A DNA stretch of 17,002 bases from JBFLVN01 sp040758475 (GTDB taxonomy: Bacteria; JAGRBM01), in contig JBFLVN010000048.1 in assembly GCA_040758475.1 (NCBI GenBank), forward strand, positions 1-17,002, in the 5' to 3' direction. Of the stretch, positions 1-8,248 are shown one piece after another. Position numbers and translations under genes: made by a program. A model generated the notes under the pieces. It had not been told where the DNA came from and made no database searches. It worked only from the letters and a program-made list of their open reading frames with translations. How positions within the stretch are numbered: the first letter of the stretch is position 1; every line of letters starts with the position of its first letter.

Positions 1-33
1 GCGCCCGTTGCTTCTAGGGTTGGTCCTAAGAGC

Positions 34-1371
34 TTAGATGTCCGCCTGCGCCCGGAAGACGATGGCGTGGACGCTGCCGTTGGAAAGCGCCGTCCGCGTC
101 GAATTGATTGGATTTTCAGCGTCTTCCAAATCCGCGAAGATATAATTCAACTTGAACGCCACGTTGGGGTTCAAGTACCAGTTAACGGCGGCAGCCAGGG
201 CATTGCCCTTTTTACCGTTGTTGGCCAAGGCAACGGCGCCAGCATTGTTGCCGTCATCAATCAAATTAAGATTGGAGTAGCGGATCGCCAGCTCGATGGC
301 GCCGGTTCCGCCCTGGAAAACGTTGCTCTTGGGCTTGACGCGCTTGAATCCGCCGGGGGAGTAAGGCCGGAACTCGCCCGTGGGGAAGAAGCTGGCCTGG
401 CCGTACCACCCATTGTAGCGCCGGTCGGAACCAGGGATCGTCAAGAAAGCAAGGTAGTACTCGCCCTGGATCGAGATGGACGCGAATTGCGCGGCGGCCT
501 CAAAACCCATCCGCTGGTCCCGGTCTACGGCGTCCGTTTGAGTGTTGAAAGTATTATCCGAAAGGTAAGCCAGTTCCGGCTTTGCCTTGATAACAACATT
601 TGCCCGATCCGTCTGGTCGCCCTTCGGCTCGCGGTGAGTGTAAGCAAACCCGACGTGAACGAGCTGCTCGCCCTTGTTTTCGAGGACGGGGGCGAAGGTC
701 AGGCGGCCGGTGAGGTTGTAAGCCAGATCGTCGTCATCGCTGAACTGGCCCGAATCGTTGGTATCGCGGAAGATACCCGCGCAGATACTCGCCTTGCCTT
801 CCATGAGCTTTTCATTGTGGATCATGAAACCCATATTCCTGCTCGGCGCAAAGGCTCCGGTCGGAAGGGCCCGGGCCGTAAAAGTGACGAAGCGGCCACT
901 GGTGAGTTCTTCGAGAGAGAAAGGCTCCTTGAAATGGCCGATACGGAGGCCGAACCCGCCGCCCATGTCTTTGATACCCACATAAGTATCTTTAATGGCA
1001 ATTTTCGCGGTATCCGCGAAATCAATCTGAATCTTGAACTCGGTGTTGTCCCAGAGAACGCCCTCCGTCTGGAGGCGGAGTTCCCGGAACCGAACCTCAT
1101 CGCCTAGAGGGGGAACACCCGCCACACCGCTGGTGGCTTCCGTATGCTGGCCAGCCTTGGCGAAATACATGTCGAAGAGCACCCGGCCGCCGAAGCTGAT
1201 CTTGGCGTCCTTGTTCTCGGTGCTGATGGTAACGCCCTCTTTCCAGTCTGCCGTCATGGCGTCGGCGCGGGCTTCCATGGCCGTCCCCGTGAGGGCGGCG
1301 AACCCGAGGGCCGCCAGGGCCGCCCCGGTGCGCCACCGGTTCTTGATGTCTCTATTCCCTTCCCTGTTCAT
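34..1371 (-). CDS. Phosphate-selective porin, OprP/OprO family
   Basis: Outer-membrane beta-barrel predicted to let phosphate or related anions into the periplasm. The 445-residue product starts with a basic N-terminus and a hydrophobic stretch (about residues 15-30), followed by an ARADA motif that fits signal peptidase cleavage after residue 38. The rest alternates short amphipathic strands rich in Gly, Asp, Asn and aromatics, with the RFRELRLQTEG, FKIQIDFAD and LRIGHFKEPFSLEEL segments typical of the OprP/OprO (porin_O_P) family. The length matches the family (about 410-450). The start is backed by AAGGA about 7 bases upstream on the minus strand. The gene diverges from pstS across a region with Pho-box repeats facing it, which supports a phosphate role over the polyphosphate or unspecific porin alternatives. 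The C-terminus ends in Ile rather than the usual Phe. Family assignment is firm; ion selectivity is inferred. Confidence 0.88.
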   Translation of the reverse strand: MNREGNRDIKNRWRTGAALAALGFAALTGTAMEARADAMTADWKEGVTISTENKDAKISFGGRVLFDMYFAKAGQHTEATSGVAGVPPLGDEVRFRELRLQTEGVLWDNTEFKIQIDFADTAKIAIKDTYVGIKDMGGGFGLRIGHFKEPFSLEELTSGRFVTFTARALPTGAFAPSRNMGFMIHNEKLMEGKASICAGIFRDTNDSGQFSDDDDLAYNLTGRLTFAPVLENKGEQLVHVGFAYTHREPKGDQTDRANVVIKAKPELAYLSDNTFNTQTDAVDRDQRMGFEAAAQFASISIQGEYYLAFLTIPGSDRRYNGWYGQASFFPTGEFRPYSPGGFKRVKPKSNVFQGGTGAIELAIRYSNLNLIDDGNNAGAVALANNGKKGNALAAAVNWYLNPNVAFKLNYIFADLEDAENPINSTRTALSNGSVHAIVFRAQADI

Positions 1372-1457
1372 TCGTCTTCCTTTCCAGGGCGGCTAGTTAG
1401 AAGTGGCCCTCTCCAGGCCGGCCGCCGGTTGTTGGGGGGGCAACCTACCGGCATCCC

Positions 1458-1473
1458 GTGAAGAATCTGTGAC
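1458..1473 (-). promoter_or_regulatory. Pho-box-like repeat, porin-proximal
   Basis: On the minus strand GTCAC (1473-1469) is followed 11 bases later by TTCAC (1462-1458), a one-mismatch second half-site. A weak -10 (TAGGTT, minus strand, about 1447-1442) follows at the distance expected when PhoB replaces the -35 element. It lies about 87 bases upstream of the porin start. Confidence 0.5.
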
Positions 1474-1553
1474 GGAAGTGTTCTCGTTTGAAAAAAGCAG
1501 GGATTTTCCGGATTCCCCGCACGGGCCCGTAAAACCGCCTCTTCTGGAAAATC

Positions 1554-1569
1554 GTGACGAACCCGTGAC
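1554..1569 (-). promoter_or_regulatory. Pho box facing the porin gene
   Basis: GTGAC occurs at 1554-1558 and 1565-1569 on the plus strand, which is a pair of GTCAC half-sites 11 bases apart on the minus strand. The PhoB consensus is two such heptamer-type half-sites with an 11-base period. It sits about 185 bases upstream of the porin start, so it may be a distal site working with the repeat at 1458-1473. Confidence 0.6.
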
Positions 1570-1609
1570 GGCCCGGGGAGCCGCGAATTCTCAGCCTGCG
1601 AACCAATGC

Positions 1610-1627
1610 GTCACAAAATCGTCACAA
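1610..1627 (+). promoter_or_regulatory. Pho box upstream of pstS
   Basis: GTCACAAAATCGTCACAA has two perfect GTCAC half-sites 11 bases apart with an AT-rich spacer, the layout of a PhoB-binding site. TAGGGT at 1636-1641 is a plausible weak -10 at the usual distance, giving a leader of roughly 45 bases before the pstS ATG. Confidence 0.75.
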
Positions 1628-1691
1628 TTCACCGTTAGGGTGGCGCCAACTTCCGAGTTGAAAAAAACCGGGGAAGGAAGGAATAAACCAA

Positions 1692-2663
1692 ATGAGACTG
1701 ACGAAGAGCAAGTTTCTGGTTCTTTTCGCGGTTCTAAGCCTGGGCGCCATCGGCGCCGCCGATGCGGTCGAGCTGGACGCCAAGATCGCCGCCTATAAGA
1801 AGTCGAGCGGCGTGACGGGGAATTTGAACAGCATCGGGTCGGACACCTTGAACAACCTGATGACCCTGTGGGCCGAGAAGTTCAAGGGTGTCTATCCGAA
1901 CGTGAACATCGGGATCGAAGGAAAGGGCTCCACCACCGCCCCGCCCGCCCTCATCGCCGGAACGGCCCAGCTCGGCCCCATGTCCCGGGAGATGAAGCAG
2001 CAGGAAATCGACGATTTCGAGAAGAAGTTCGGCTACAAGCCGGTTCCCATCCGGGTCGCCGTGGACGCCCTCGGCGTGTTCGTGAACAAGGACAACCCCC
2101 TCAAGTGCATGAGCCTCACCCAGGTGGATTCCGTGTTCTCCAAGACCCGCGCCCGCGGCGGCCAGGAAATCCGCAACTGGGGCGGGCTCGGCCTTACGGG
2201 CGACTGGGCGGGCCGTCCCATCAGCCTCTACGGCCGTAATTCGGCTTCCGGCACCTACGGCTTTTTCAAGGAACATTCCCTCAAGAAGGGCGATTACCGG
2301 GACGACGTGAAAGAACAACCCGGCTCGGCCGCCGTCGTGCAGGGCGTGACCGTGGACCGCTTCGCCATGGGTTACAGCGGTATCGGCTACATGACCCCGG
2401 GCGTCAAGGCCGTAGCGCTCAGCGAAAAAGACGGCGGCGAATGCGTGGAAGCCAACGCCGAGATGGCCTATGCGGGCAAGTACCCCCTCGGCCGCTTCCT
2501 CTTCGTCTACGTCAACAAGGCCCCGAACAAGGGGCTCGATCCTCTTACCCGCGAGTTCCTGAAGCTCGTTCTCTCGAAGGAAGGCCAGGAGATCGTCATC
2601 AAGGACGGTTACTACCCCCTGACCTCCGGCATGGTCGGCGACGAACTGGCCAAGCTGAACTAA
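1692..2663 (+). CDS. pstS: Phosphate ABC transporter, periplasmic phosphate-binding protein PstS
   Basis: Captures inorganic phosphate in the periplasm and delivers it to the PstCAB transporter. The 323-residue product has a Lys-rich N-terminus, a hydrophobic core and an ADA motif fitting signal cleavage after residue 25, with no lipobox cysteine. Phosphate-contact segments are visible: GSDT (49-52), GKGSTT (77-82), PMSRE near 96-100 and a NSASGTYGFF loop near 182-191. The order and length fit the shorter PstS_2 type of binding protein. AAGGAAGG lies about 10 bases before the ATG. It is the first gene of the pst-pho operon, sits behind a Pho box and is followed by a strong hairpin, consistent with higher expression than the downstream membrane genes. 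Confidence 0.95.
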   Translation: MRLTKSKFLVLFAVLSLGAIGAADAVELDAKIAAYKKSSGVTGNLNSIGSDTLNNLMTLWAEKFKGVYPNVNIGIEGKGSTTAPPALIAGTAQLGPMSREMKQQEIDDFEKKFGYKPVPIRVAVDALGVFVNKDNPLKCMSLTQVDSVFSKTRARGGQEIRNWGGLGLTGDWAGRPISLYGRNSASGTYGFFKEHSLKKGDYRDDVKEQPGSAAVVQGVTVDRFAMGYSGIGYMTPGVKAVALSEKDGGECVEANAEMAYAGKYPLGRFLFVYVNKAPNKGLDPLTREFLKLVLSKEGQEIVIKDGYYPLTSGMVGDELAKLN

Positions 2664-2679
2664 GTCTCTTCCATCGCCC

Positions 2680-2716
2680 GGCCCGGCGTCCGGGGCGTCC
2701 CCCTGGGCGCCGGGCC
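2680..2716 (+). repeat. Strong stem-loop between pstS and pstC
   Basis: A perfect 9-base inverted repeat (GGCCCGGCG at 2680-2688, CGCCGGGCC at 2708-2716) encloses a 19-base loop that itself can form GGGG-CGT-CCCC (2692-2702). No T-run follows; the pstC Shine-Dalgarno GGAG comes shortly after. It is better read as an mRNA-stabilising or partially attenuating hairpin than as a full terminator. Such an element would let pstS exceed pstC expression. Confidence 0.7.
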
Positions 2717-2730
2717 AGCGGAGTTTCCCC

Positions 2731-5028
2731 TTGAGCCACGCCATCGATCCCGCCAACGTTTCCGCCTTGCTGGAAGCCAAGCCGTCCAGCCCCCGGCAAC
2801 CCCCGCAAGGCCCTGGAACGGGTTCCCTGCGGACCGCCGCCGCCTCGCGTCTCCTCCTGGACCAGTTCGTCCGGCGGACGGTCAAAGTGGGCGGAATTCT
2901 CATCATCGGATCGATCCTAGCGATCCTTGTGGTGATTCTTTACGAAGTTTTCCCGCTCTTTCGGAGCCTCAAGAGCACGCCGATGCCCGCCCTTTCGATC
3001 CGATCCGGCGGCGCTCCACTCGCGCTAGCGGTAGACGAATACCAGGAAGCGGCCATCGTGGTTCGAGAAGACGGGATCGCAGCCGTTTCCTTGGATGACG
3101 CCTCTCCCCTCCCCTTGGAAGCCTTGGACTTATCCGGCGCCACCATCGCTTCCGCTTCCGAACCCCGAGGCGGAACGGTGGCCCTGGGGCTCTCGGACGG
3201 ACGGGTGCTCCCCCTCCAGATCGAATTCACGGCTTCCTACGCCGACTCGGGCCGGCGGACCATCGCCCCCCACATTCAAGCGGCCCCTTCCCTCACCGTC
3301 CTGGAGAGCGCCGCGCCCGTTGAACTTCTAACCTACGTCCAGGGTCCCGACGGCCCGGTGACGGCTGTCAAAAACGGCCCTTCGAGCCTTCTCATCGTGC
3401 AAGCAACCGAACGGCGTTCCCTCCTCGGAGAAGTGGCGCGGGAAGAGACCCGGACCACCGTGCAACTCGCCGGGGACGCTGGCGAAATTACGGCGCTCGC
3501 GATCAACGGCCTCGCCGAGGACGTGTTTGTTGGCGCCTCGAGCGGCAAGATCGTGCGGATCGACCTGCGGAAAGATGCGCCCCAGATCGATGAAACGGCC
3601 TCCGTTTCCGGCAAGCCCATAACGCTCCTCGGATTCCTGATCGGCGGCCGCACCCTCATCGCCGGAGACACCGGGGGACAGGTGAGCAGCTGGCACCTGA
3701 TCCGCAACGAGGCGACGAACACCCGCCACCTCACTCGAATCCACGATTTCGAGTCCCATGCCGCCCCCGTTGCGGCTTTTTCCCCGTCCGTCCGCAACAA
3801 AGGGTTCTTTACGGCGGACTCCTTCGGGAACGTCCACCTCCACTACGGAACGAGCGGCAAAACCCTGCTCAAAGACAAGATCGATACGAGCAGCCTCTCG
3901 GCCTTGGCCTATTCCCCCAAGGGCGATGGTTTCTTCGCGGTCAGCCGGGAAGGGAAACTCTTCCCCTTCGAGCTGGACAACCGCCACCCGGAGATCTCCT
4001 GGCAAACGCTTTTTGGAAAAGTCTGGTACGAGGGTTACCAAGGGCCCGAATACTCCTGGCAGTCGACGGGCGGCACCGACGATTTCGAGTCCAAACTGAG
4101 CCTCACGCCCCTTATCGTGGGGACTCTCAAAGGGACGTTCTACGCCCTCCTTTTCGCCGTGCCCCTGGCGCTCCTGGGGGCCCTCTATACCTCCCAATTC
4201 ATGCACCCGAGCCTCCGGGCTACCATCAAGCCGGCGGTCGAGATCATGGCGGCGCTCCCGAGCGTCGTCCTTGGATTCATCGCGGGCCTCTGGCTCGCGC
4301 CCATGATGGAAAAAGTCCTGCCGGGGGTTTTCCTGGCTTTCATCGGTTTTCCCTTGATGATTCTCGCGGGCCTCCTCCTCTGGCAAAAGGCGCCCGATTC
4401 GCTCCGGCGCCTCGCCCCCCAGGGGCGCGAAGTCTTCGTCCTTGTTCCTCTCGTACTCCTGGCCCTCGCCTTCTCCTTCGGGGTGGGGCACCTCGTTGAA
4501 AGCTCTCTGCTCGGAGGGGATTATCGCCGCTGGATCACCTCGGTTCTGGGATTTGAATACGATCAACGCAATTCGATCGTGGTGGGGATCGCCATGGGTT
4601 TCGCGGTCGTGCCCATCATCTTCACGATCGCGGAGGATTCCCTTTCCAACGTTCCGCCCAATCTGGCGGCGGGCGCCCTGGCCCTGGGCGGCACGCGCTG
4701 GCAGACGGCCGTGCGGGTCGTCCTCCCCACGGCGAGCCCGGGCATTTTTTCCGCCATCATGATCGGCTTCGGCCGCGCCGTCGGGGAAACCATGATCGTC
4801 CTCATGGCGACCGGAAACACGCCGGTCATGAACTTCTCGCCCTTCAACGGCTTTAGGGCCCTTTCGGCCAACATCGCCGTCGAACTGCCGGAAGCGCCCG
4901 AGGGGAGCACCCACTACCGGGTCCTCTTCCTGGCGGCGCTCCTCCTCTTCGTCCTCACGTTCCTCGTCAACACGGCGGCCGAAATCATCCGGCTGCGCCT
5001 GCGCAGGAAGTACCAGGCCTATGCGTAA
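2731..5028 (+). CDS. pstC: Phosphate ABC transporter permease PstC, long form with propeller-like insert
   Basis: One of the two membrane subunits that form the phosphate channel. The 765-residue product is much longer than E. coli PstC (about 319). It has a first membrane helix at about 51-73, then a roughly 375-residue soluble insert (about 75-450) of repeated short beta-type motifs such as DGIAAVSL, GGQVSSWHL and GNVHLHYG, resembling a WD/beta-propeller fold. The MetI-type permease core follows from about 452, with the EAA loop NVPPNLAAGALALGGTRW beginning near residue 640. The TTG start is supported by GGAG 7-8 bases upstream and by the absence of a better ATG or GTG nearby. The last 8 bases overlap pstA. 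Long PstC proteins with an N-terminal extension are known in gammaproteobacteria such as Pseudomonas. If helix 1 runs in-to-out, the insert is periplasmic and could contact PstS. Confidence 0.93.
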   Translation: MSHAIDPANVSALLEAKPSSPRQPPQGPGTGSLRTAAASRLLLDQFVRRTVKVGGILIIGSILAILVVILYEVFPLFRSLKSTPMPALSIRSGGAPLALAVDEYQEAAIVVREDGIAAVSLDDASPLPLEALDLSGATIASASEPRGGTVALGLSDGRVLPLQIEFTASYADSGRRTIAPHIQAAPSLTVLESAAPVELLTYVQGPDGPVTAVKNGPSSLLIVQATERRSLLGEVAREETRTTVQLAGDAGEITALAINGLAEDVFVGASSGKIVRIDLRKDAPQIDETASVSGKPITLLGFLIGGRTLIAGDTGGQVSSWHLIRNEATNTRHLTRIHDFESHAAPVAAFSPSVRNKGFFTADSFGNVHLHYGTSGKTLLKDKIDTSSLSALAYSPKGDGFFAVSREGKLFPFELDNRHPEISWQTLFGKVWYEGYQGPEYSWQSTGGTDDFESKLSLTPLIVGTLKGTFYALLFAVPLALLGALYTSQFMHPSLRATIKPAVEIMAALPSVVLGFIAGLWLAPMMEKVLPGVFLAFIGFPLMILAGLLLWQKAPDSLRRLAPQGREVFVLVPLVLLALAFSFGVGHLVESSLLGGDYRRWITSVLGFEYDQRNSIVVGIAMGFAVVPIIFTIAEDSLSNVPPNLAAGALALGGTRWQTAVRVVLPTASPGIFSAIMIGFGRAVGETMIVLMATGNTPVMNFSPFNGFRALSANIAVELPEAPEGSTHYRVLFLAALLLFVLTFLVNTAAEIIRLRLRRKYQAYA

Positions 5029-6637
5029 ACTCTGGCGCAGCGGCGATCCCTTCATCTGGCTCACGGGCGGCGCCCTCGCCTTGAGCCTGCTCATGGTGTT
5101 CCTGCTCGTGGGGCTCATCGTGGCGAGCGGCCTTGGGATTTTCTGGCCGAAGGACATCCACCGCTTCCAGCTCGCCGACGGGCGGGAGATCGTGGGCGAA
5201 TTGATCGAACAAGAAGAAATTCCAGATCCCGACGCCCCGCCCGGAACGCCCGCCAAGCACCGGATCAAGGTGAAGCAAGCCAACCGGGACCTCTACGGAA
5301 TGGATTTCTTGTGGATCGACGAGGCCGACATCAAAGCCCAGGAAATCGCGGCGGGCGCCGTCCAGATCGAGCGGCGGGAATGGGGGAATTTCATCGGCTT
5401 CGCCAAGGAGTTCCGGGACGGCGAAACAGTTCTCCAGGGGGCGGAGAACGCGCTTGAAGGCGCCCGCAAGCGGCTTCCGGAAATCCATGAACTCCACGGC
5501 CGGATTTCAGGAATCGAAAAAGACGAGATCGGCGCTTTGAGCCGTCAGGAGGAAGAAGCGCGCCTGCGCCTCAAGGGCCTCGAACGCCGGGGCGTTAAGG
5601 AAGGCCCGGAAGTGGAGGCACTCCACGACCAGATCGAAAAACTTCACGGCGAATACGCCCGCTATCAGGAAGAGCTCTCGGATCTGAGGGCCCAGATGAC
5701 CGGCAGCCTCGTCCTTTCCGCCGCCGGGGGAATGGAGAAGGAAGTCCCCCTCTCCCAGATCGTGCGCGTCTTCCAGCCGAACGAGATGGGCCTGTTCGGC
5801 CGGATCTGGTTCTACGCCACCAAGGTCCGGGAATTCTTCTTCGACGACCCCCGGGAGGCGAACACCGAGGGCGGCATCTTCCCGGCCATTTTCGGGACCA
5901 TCGTGATGGTGCTGCTCATGAGCGTGCTGGTCACACCCCTTGGCGTCCTGGCGGCGTTTTATCTTCGCGAATACGCCAAGCAGGGGGCCTTTACGAGCGC
6001 CGTACGCATCGCCGTGAACAACTTGGCCGGCGTTCCCTCCATCGTCTTCGGCGTGTTCGGCGTGGGGTTCCTCATTTATTTCGTCGGTGGGACGATCGAC
6101 AAAATCTTCTTCGCTGACGCCCTCCCCACGCCGACGTTCGGCACGGGCGGGATTCTCTGGGCATCGATCACCCTGGCTCTCCTCACCGTCCCCGTCGTGA
6201 TCGTGGCGACGGAGGAAGGCCTCGCCCAGATTCCCACGGGGATGCGCGAAGGGGCGCTCGCCCTGGGGGCGACCAAGTTCGAAACGACGTGGCGGGTGGT
6301 CCTTCCAGCCGTCCTCCCCTCCATGCTCACGGGCATGATTCTCGCCATCGCCCGCGCGGCCGGCGAAGTAGCGCCGCTCATGATCACGGGCGTCGTAAAG
6401 CTCGCCCCTTCCCTGCCCATCGATGGCCAATGGCCTTTCCTGCACCTGGAGAGAAAGTTCATGCATTTGGGTTTCCACATCTACGACGTGGGTTTCCAAT
6501 CTCCGAACGTGGACGCCGCCAGGCCCATGGTGTACGTTACGACGCTGTTGCTTCTCATCATCGTCGTGGCGCTCAACCTCCTGGCCATCTCTTTGAGAAA
6601 CCGGCTCCGCAAGAAATTCAAGCTGTCCGCGGTTTAG
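5021..6637 (+). CDS. pstA: Phosphate ABC transporter permease PstA, long form with coiled-coil insert
   Basis: Second channel subunit, partner of PstC. The 538-residue product is nearly twice the E. coli length (about 296). A first helix (about 11-40) is followed by an extra soluble region (about 45-280). That region includes a Glu/Lys/Arg-rich heptad-like stretch at about 140-230 that looks like a coiled coil. The MetI-type core runs from about 285 to the end. The EAA loop is clear (IPTGMREGALALGATKFETTWRVVLPAVLPSM). The start ATG overlaps the pstC stop as ATGCGTAA, which points to translational coupling. Long PstA proteins with an N-terminal extension occur alongside long PstC in Pseudomonas-type systems, so the two extensions probably work as a pair. 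Confidence 0.93.
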   Translation: MRKLWRSGDPFIWLTGGALALSLLMVFLLVGLIVASGLGIFWPKDIHRFQLADGREIVGELIEQEEIPDPDAPPGTPAKHRIKVKQANRDLYGMDFLWIDEADIKAQEIAAGAVQIERREWGNFIGFAKEFRDGETVLQGAENALEGARKRLPEIHELHGRISGIEKDEIGALSRQEEEARLRLKGLERRGVKEGPEVEALHDQIEKLHGEYARYQEELSDLRAQMTGSLVLSAAGGMEKEVPLSQIVRVFQPNEMGLFGRIWFYATKVREFFFDDPREANTEGGIFPAIFGTIVMVLLMSVLVTPLGVLAAFYLREYAKQGAFTSAVRIAVNNLAGVPSIVFGVFGVGFLIYFVGGTIDKIFFADALPTPTFGTGGILWASITLALLTVPVVIVATEEGLAQIPTGMREGALALGATKFETTWRVVLPAVLPSMLTGMILAIARAAGEVAPLMITGVVKLAPSLPIDGQWPFLHLERKFMHLGFHIYDVGFQSPNVDAARPMVYVTTLLLLIIVVALNLLAISLRNRLRKKFKLSAV

Positions 6638-6648
6638 ATTTATGAGCC

Positions 6649-6654
6649 AAGGAG
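6649..6654 (+). promoter_or_regulatory. Shine-Dalgarno site that favours a GTG start for pstB
   Basis: AAGGAG ends 8 bases before GTG 6663. The in-frame ATG at 6642 has no purine-rich site upstream (preceding bases GCGGTTTAGATTT). The site therefore argues that pstB begins at 6663, seven codons inside the longest reading frame. Confidence 0.6.
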
Positions 6655-6662
6655 AAAAGAAC

Positions 6663-7532
6663 GTGGAAAACGCCGCCGCCCAGATGGAAAGCTCCGTACG
6701 CGCTCCCGACCTGCGCCCCCGCGTGCCCGCTGGGAAGGACGGCGCCCCCGCTGCCGCCGGCCAAATCGCCGAGGCCGGGGAAGTAGCCATCGAGGTCACG
6801 GGAGTGAACCTCCACTACGGCTCTTCCCACGCCCTCAAGAACATCACGATCAAGATTCCAAACCATCAGGTGACGGCTTTCATCGGCCCCTCGGGGTGCG
6901 GGAAATCCACGCTCCTGCGGTGCTTCAACCGGATGAACGACCTGATCGACGGCGTACGGATCGACGGCAAAATCCTCATGCACGGCCAGGACATCTACTC
7001 CCCTTCGACGGACGTGACCGAACTCCGGCGGCGCGTGGGAATGGTCTTCCAGAAACCCAATCCCTTCCCCAAATCCATTTTCGAGAACGTGGCCTTCGGC
7101 CCCCGCATCCTGGGCGAAAGCGATCCGGCCCGGCTCGAAGAGACGGTGGAAAAAAGCCTCAAGGCCGCCGCCCTCTGGGAAGAAGTCAAAGACCGGCTGA
7201 ACGAAAACGCCCTGGGCCTTTCGGGCGGCCAGCACCAGCGCCTCTGCATCGCCCGGGCCATCGCCGTGGAACCGGAGGTCGTCCTCATGGACGAGCCCTG
7301 CTCGGCCCTGGACCCCGTGGCGACGGCCCGCATCGAGGAACTCATCGAAGACCTCAAGGAGCGCTACACCATCGTCATCGTGACCCACAACATGCAACAG
7401 GCCGCCCGCGTCTCGGACTGGACGGCTTTCTTCTACCTGGGCGAACTCGTCGAGATGAACGCGACGCGGGTACTTTTTACGAACCCGTCCAATTCCAAGA
7501 CGGAAGATTACATTACGGGACGCTTCGGCTGA
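6663..7532 (+). CDS. pstB: Phosphate ABC transporter ATP-binding protein PstB
   Basis: Cytoplasmic ATPase that powers phosphate import through PstCA. Counting from the upstream ATG at 6642 (296 residues), Walker A GPSGCGKST is at 82-90, the Q-loop QKPNPFP starts at 137, the ABC signature LSGGQ is at 193-197, Walker B VVLMDEP is at 213-219 and the switch His is at 249. All catalytic motifs are intact. The start used here (GTG 6663) is seven codons later because it alone has a good Shine-Dalgarno site. Even so, about 35-40 Pro/Ala-rich residues precede the conserved domain, longer than E. coli PstB (257 residues). The gene follows pstA by 25 bases and precedes phoU by 26. Confidence 0.95.
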   Translation: MENAAAQMESSVRAPDLRPRVPAGKDGAPAAAGQIAEAGEVAIEVTGVNLHYGSSHALKNITIKIPNHQVTAFIGPSGCGKSTLLRCFNRMNDLIDGVRIDGKILMHGQDIYSPSTDVTELRRRVGMVFQKPNPFPKSIFENVAFGPRILGESDPARLEETVEKSLKAAALWEEVKDRLNENALGLSGGQHQRLCIARAIAVEPEVVLMDEPCSALDPVATARIEELIEDLKERYTIVIVTHNMQQAARVSDWTAFFYLGELVEMNATRVLFTNPSNSKTEDYITGRFG

Positions 7533-7558
7533 TCCCTTAAACGAATGGAGAAATAGCC

Positions 7559-8248
7559 GTGACGGCAGTCAAGGAACACACGGACAAGCATTACGAGGCG
7601 GACCTCATCCACCTGCGGGAACGGGTCCTTTCCATGGGCGCGCGGGTCGAACGGATGATCGGCATCGCCATGCGGTCCATGGTGGAGCGGGATTCGGCCC
7701 TCTGCCAGGAAGTCTTCGAGCTCGACGTGGAAGTGGACCGGGACGAACGGGAGATCGACGAACTCTGCCTGAGCCTCCTTGCCATGCGGCAACCCGTGGC
7801 CCGGGACCTCCGGTTCATCACGCTCTGCATGAAGATCGTGACGGACTTAGAGCGCATGGGCGACCTCGCGGTGAACATCGGCGAGCGTTCCAAGGACCTT
7901 CTCTCCGAGCCGCCCCTAAAGCCCCTCATCGACCTCCCCCGGATCGCGGAACTGGCGCGCGGCATGGTCCGCCTTTCGCTCGACGCCCTCGTGGCCCACG
8001 ACTCCGCCAAGGCCCGTGAAGTGCTCGAACGCGAGGACGCGGTGGACAAATTAAACGAGCAGATTTTCCGGGAACTCCTCACCTACATCCTCGAAGACCC
8101 CAAGGCGGCCCGCCGGGCCGTGGGGCTCCTCTTCGTCTCCAAGCACCTCGAACGGATCGCCGACCACGCGACGAACGTGGCCGAAATGGTGATTTTCTGG
8201 GTGGAAGGGAAGGACGTCCGTCACGGGACGGGCCTGATGGCGTCATGA
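7559..8248 (+). CDS. phoU: Phosphate signalling regulator PhoU
   Basis: Links the Pst transporter to the PhoR/PhoB two-component system and is needed to shut down the Pho response when phosphate is plentiful. The 229-residue all-helical product has two PhoU repeats. Each carries the acidic metal-cluster motif, visible as DLERMGDLAVN in the first half and HLERIADHATNVAE in the second. The length matches the family. The GTG start has GGAG 8 bases upstream. Its stop overlaps the phoB start (ATGA), so sensor, regulator and PhoU are coupled in one operon. Confidence 0.94.
   Translation: MTAVKEHTDKHYEADLIHLRERVLSMGARVERMIGIAMRSMVERDSALCQEVFELDVEVDRDEREIDELCLSLLAMRQPVARDLRFITLCMKIVTDLERMGDLAVNIGERSKDLLSEPPLKPLIDLPRIAELARGMVRLSLDALVAHDSAKAREVLEREDAVDKLNEQIFRELLTYILEDPKAARRAVGLLFVSKHLERIADHATNVAEMVIFWVEGKDVRHGTGLMAS

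Larger units (their letters stand above)
1372..1691. promoter_or_regulatory. Divergent Pho-controlled intergenic region
   Basis: A 320-base gene-free region between the divergently transcribed porin and pstS. It has lower GC than its surroundings, no convincing ORF, and several GTCAC/GTGAC direct repeats with 11-base period. Two face the porin (1554-1569 and 1458-1473) and one faces pstS (1610-1627). Poor -35 hexamers combined with 11-base repeats are what is expected of PhoB-activated promoters. Other stretches, such as the G-run at 1434-1440, could not be assigned. Confidence 0.75.

Noticed and set aside
13..30. Short inverted repeat TAGG/CCTA after the porin stop as a terminator
   Set aside because: The stem is only about 4 base pairs and there is no T-run on the minus strand.
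67..1107. Plus-strand open frame of 346 codons opposite the porin
   Set aside because: The porin on the minus strand has signal peptide, barrel strands and a ribosome site; the plus-strand frame has none of these and no recognisable domain.
3328..5283. Long open frame on the minus strand opposite pstC (651 codons)
   Set aside because: It is antisense to a clearly conserved permease. Its product is charged low-complexity sequence without domains, as GC-rich codon bias produces.
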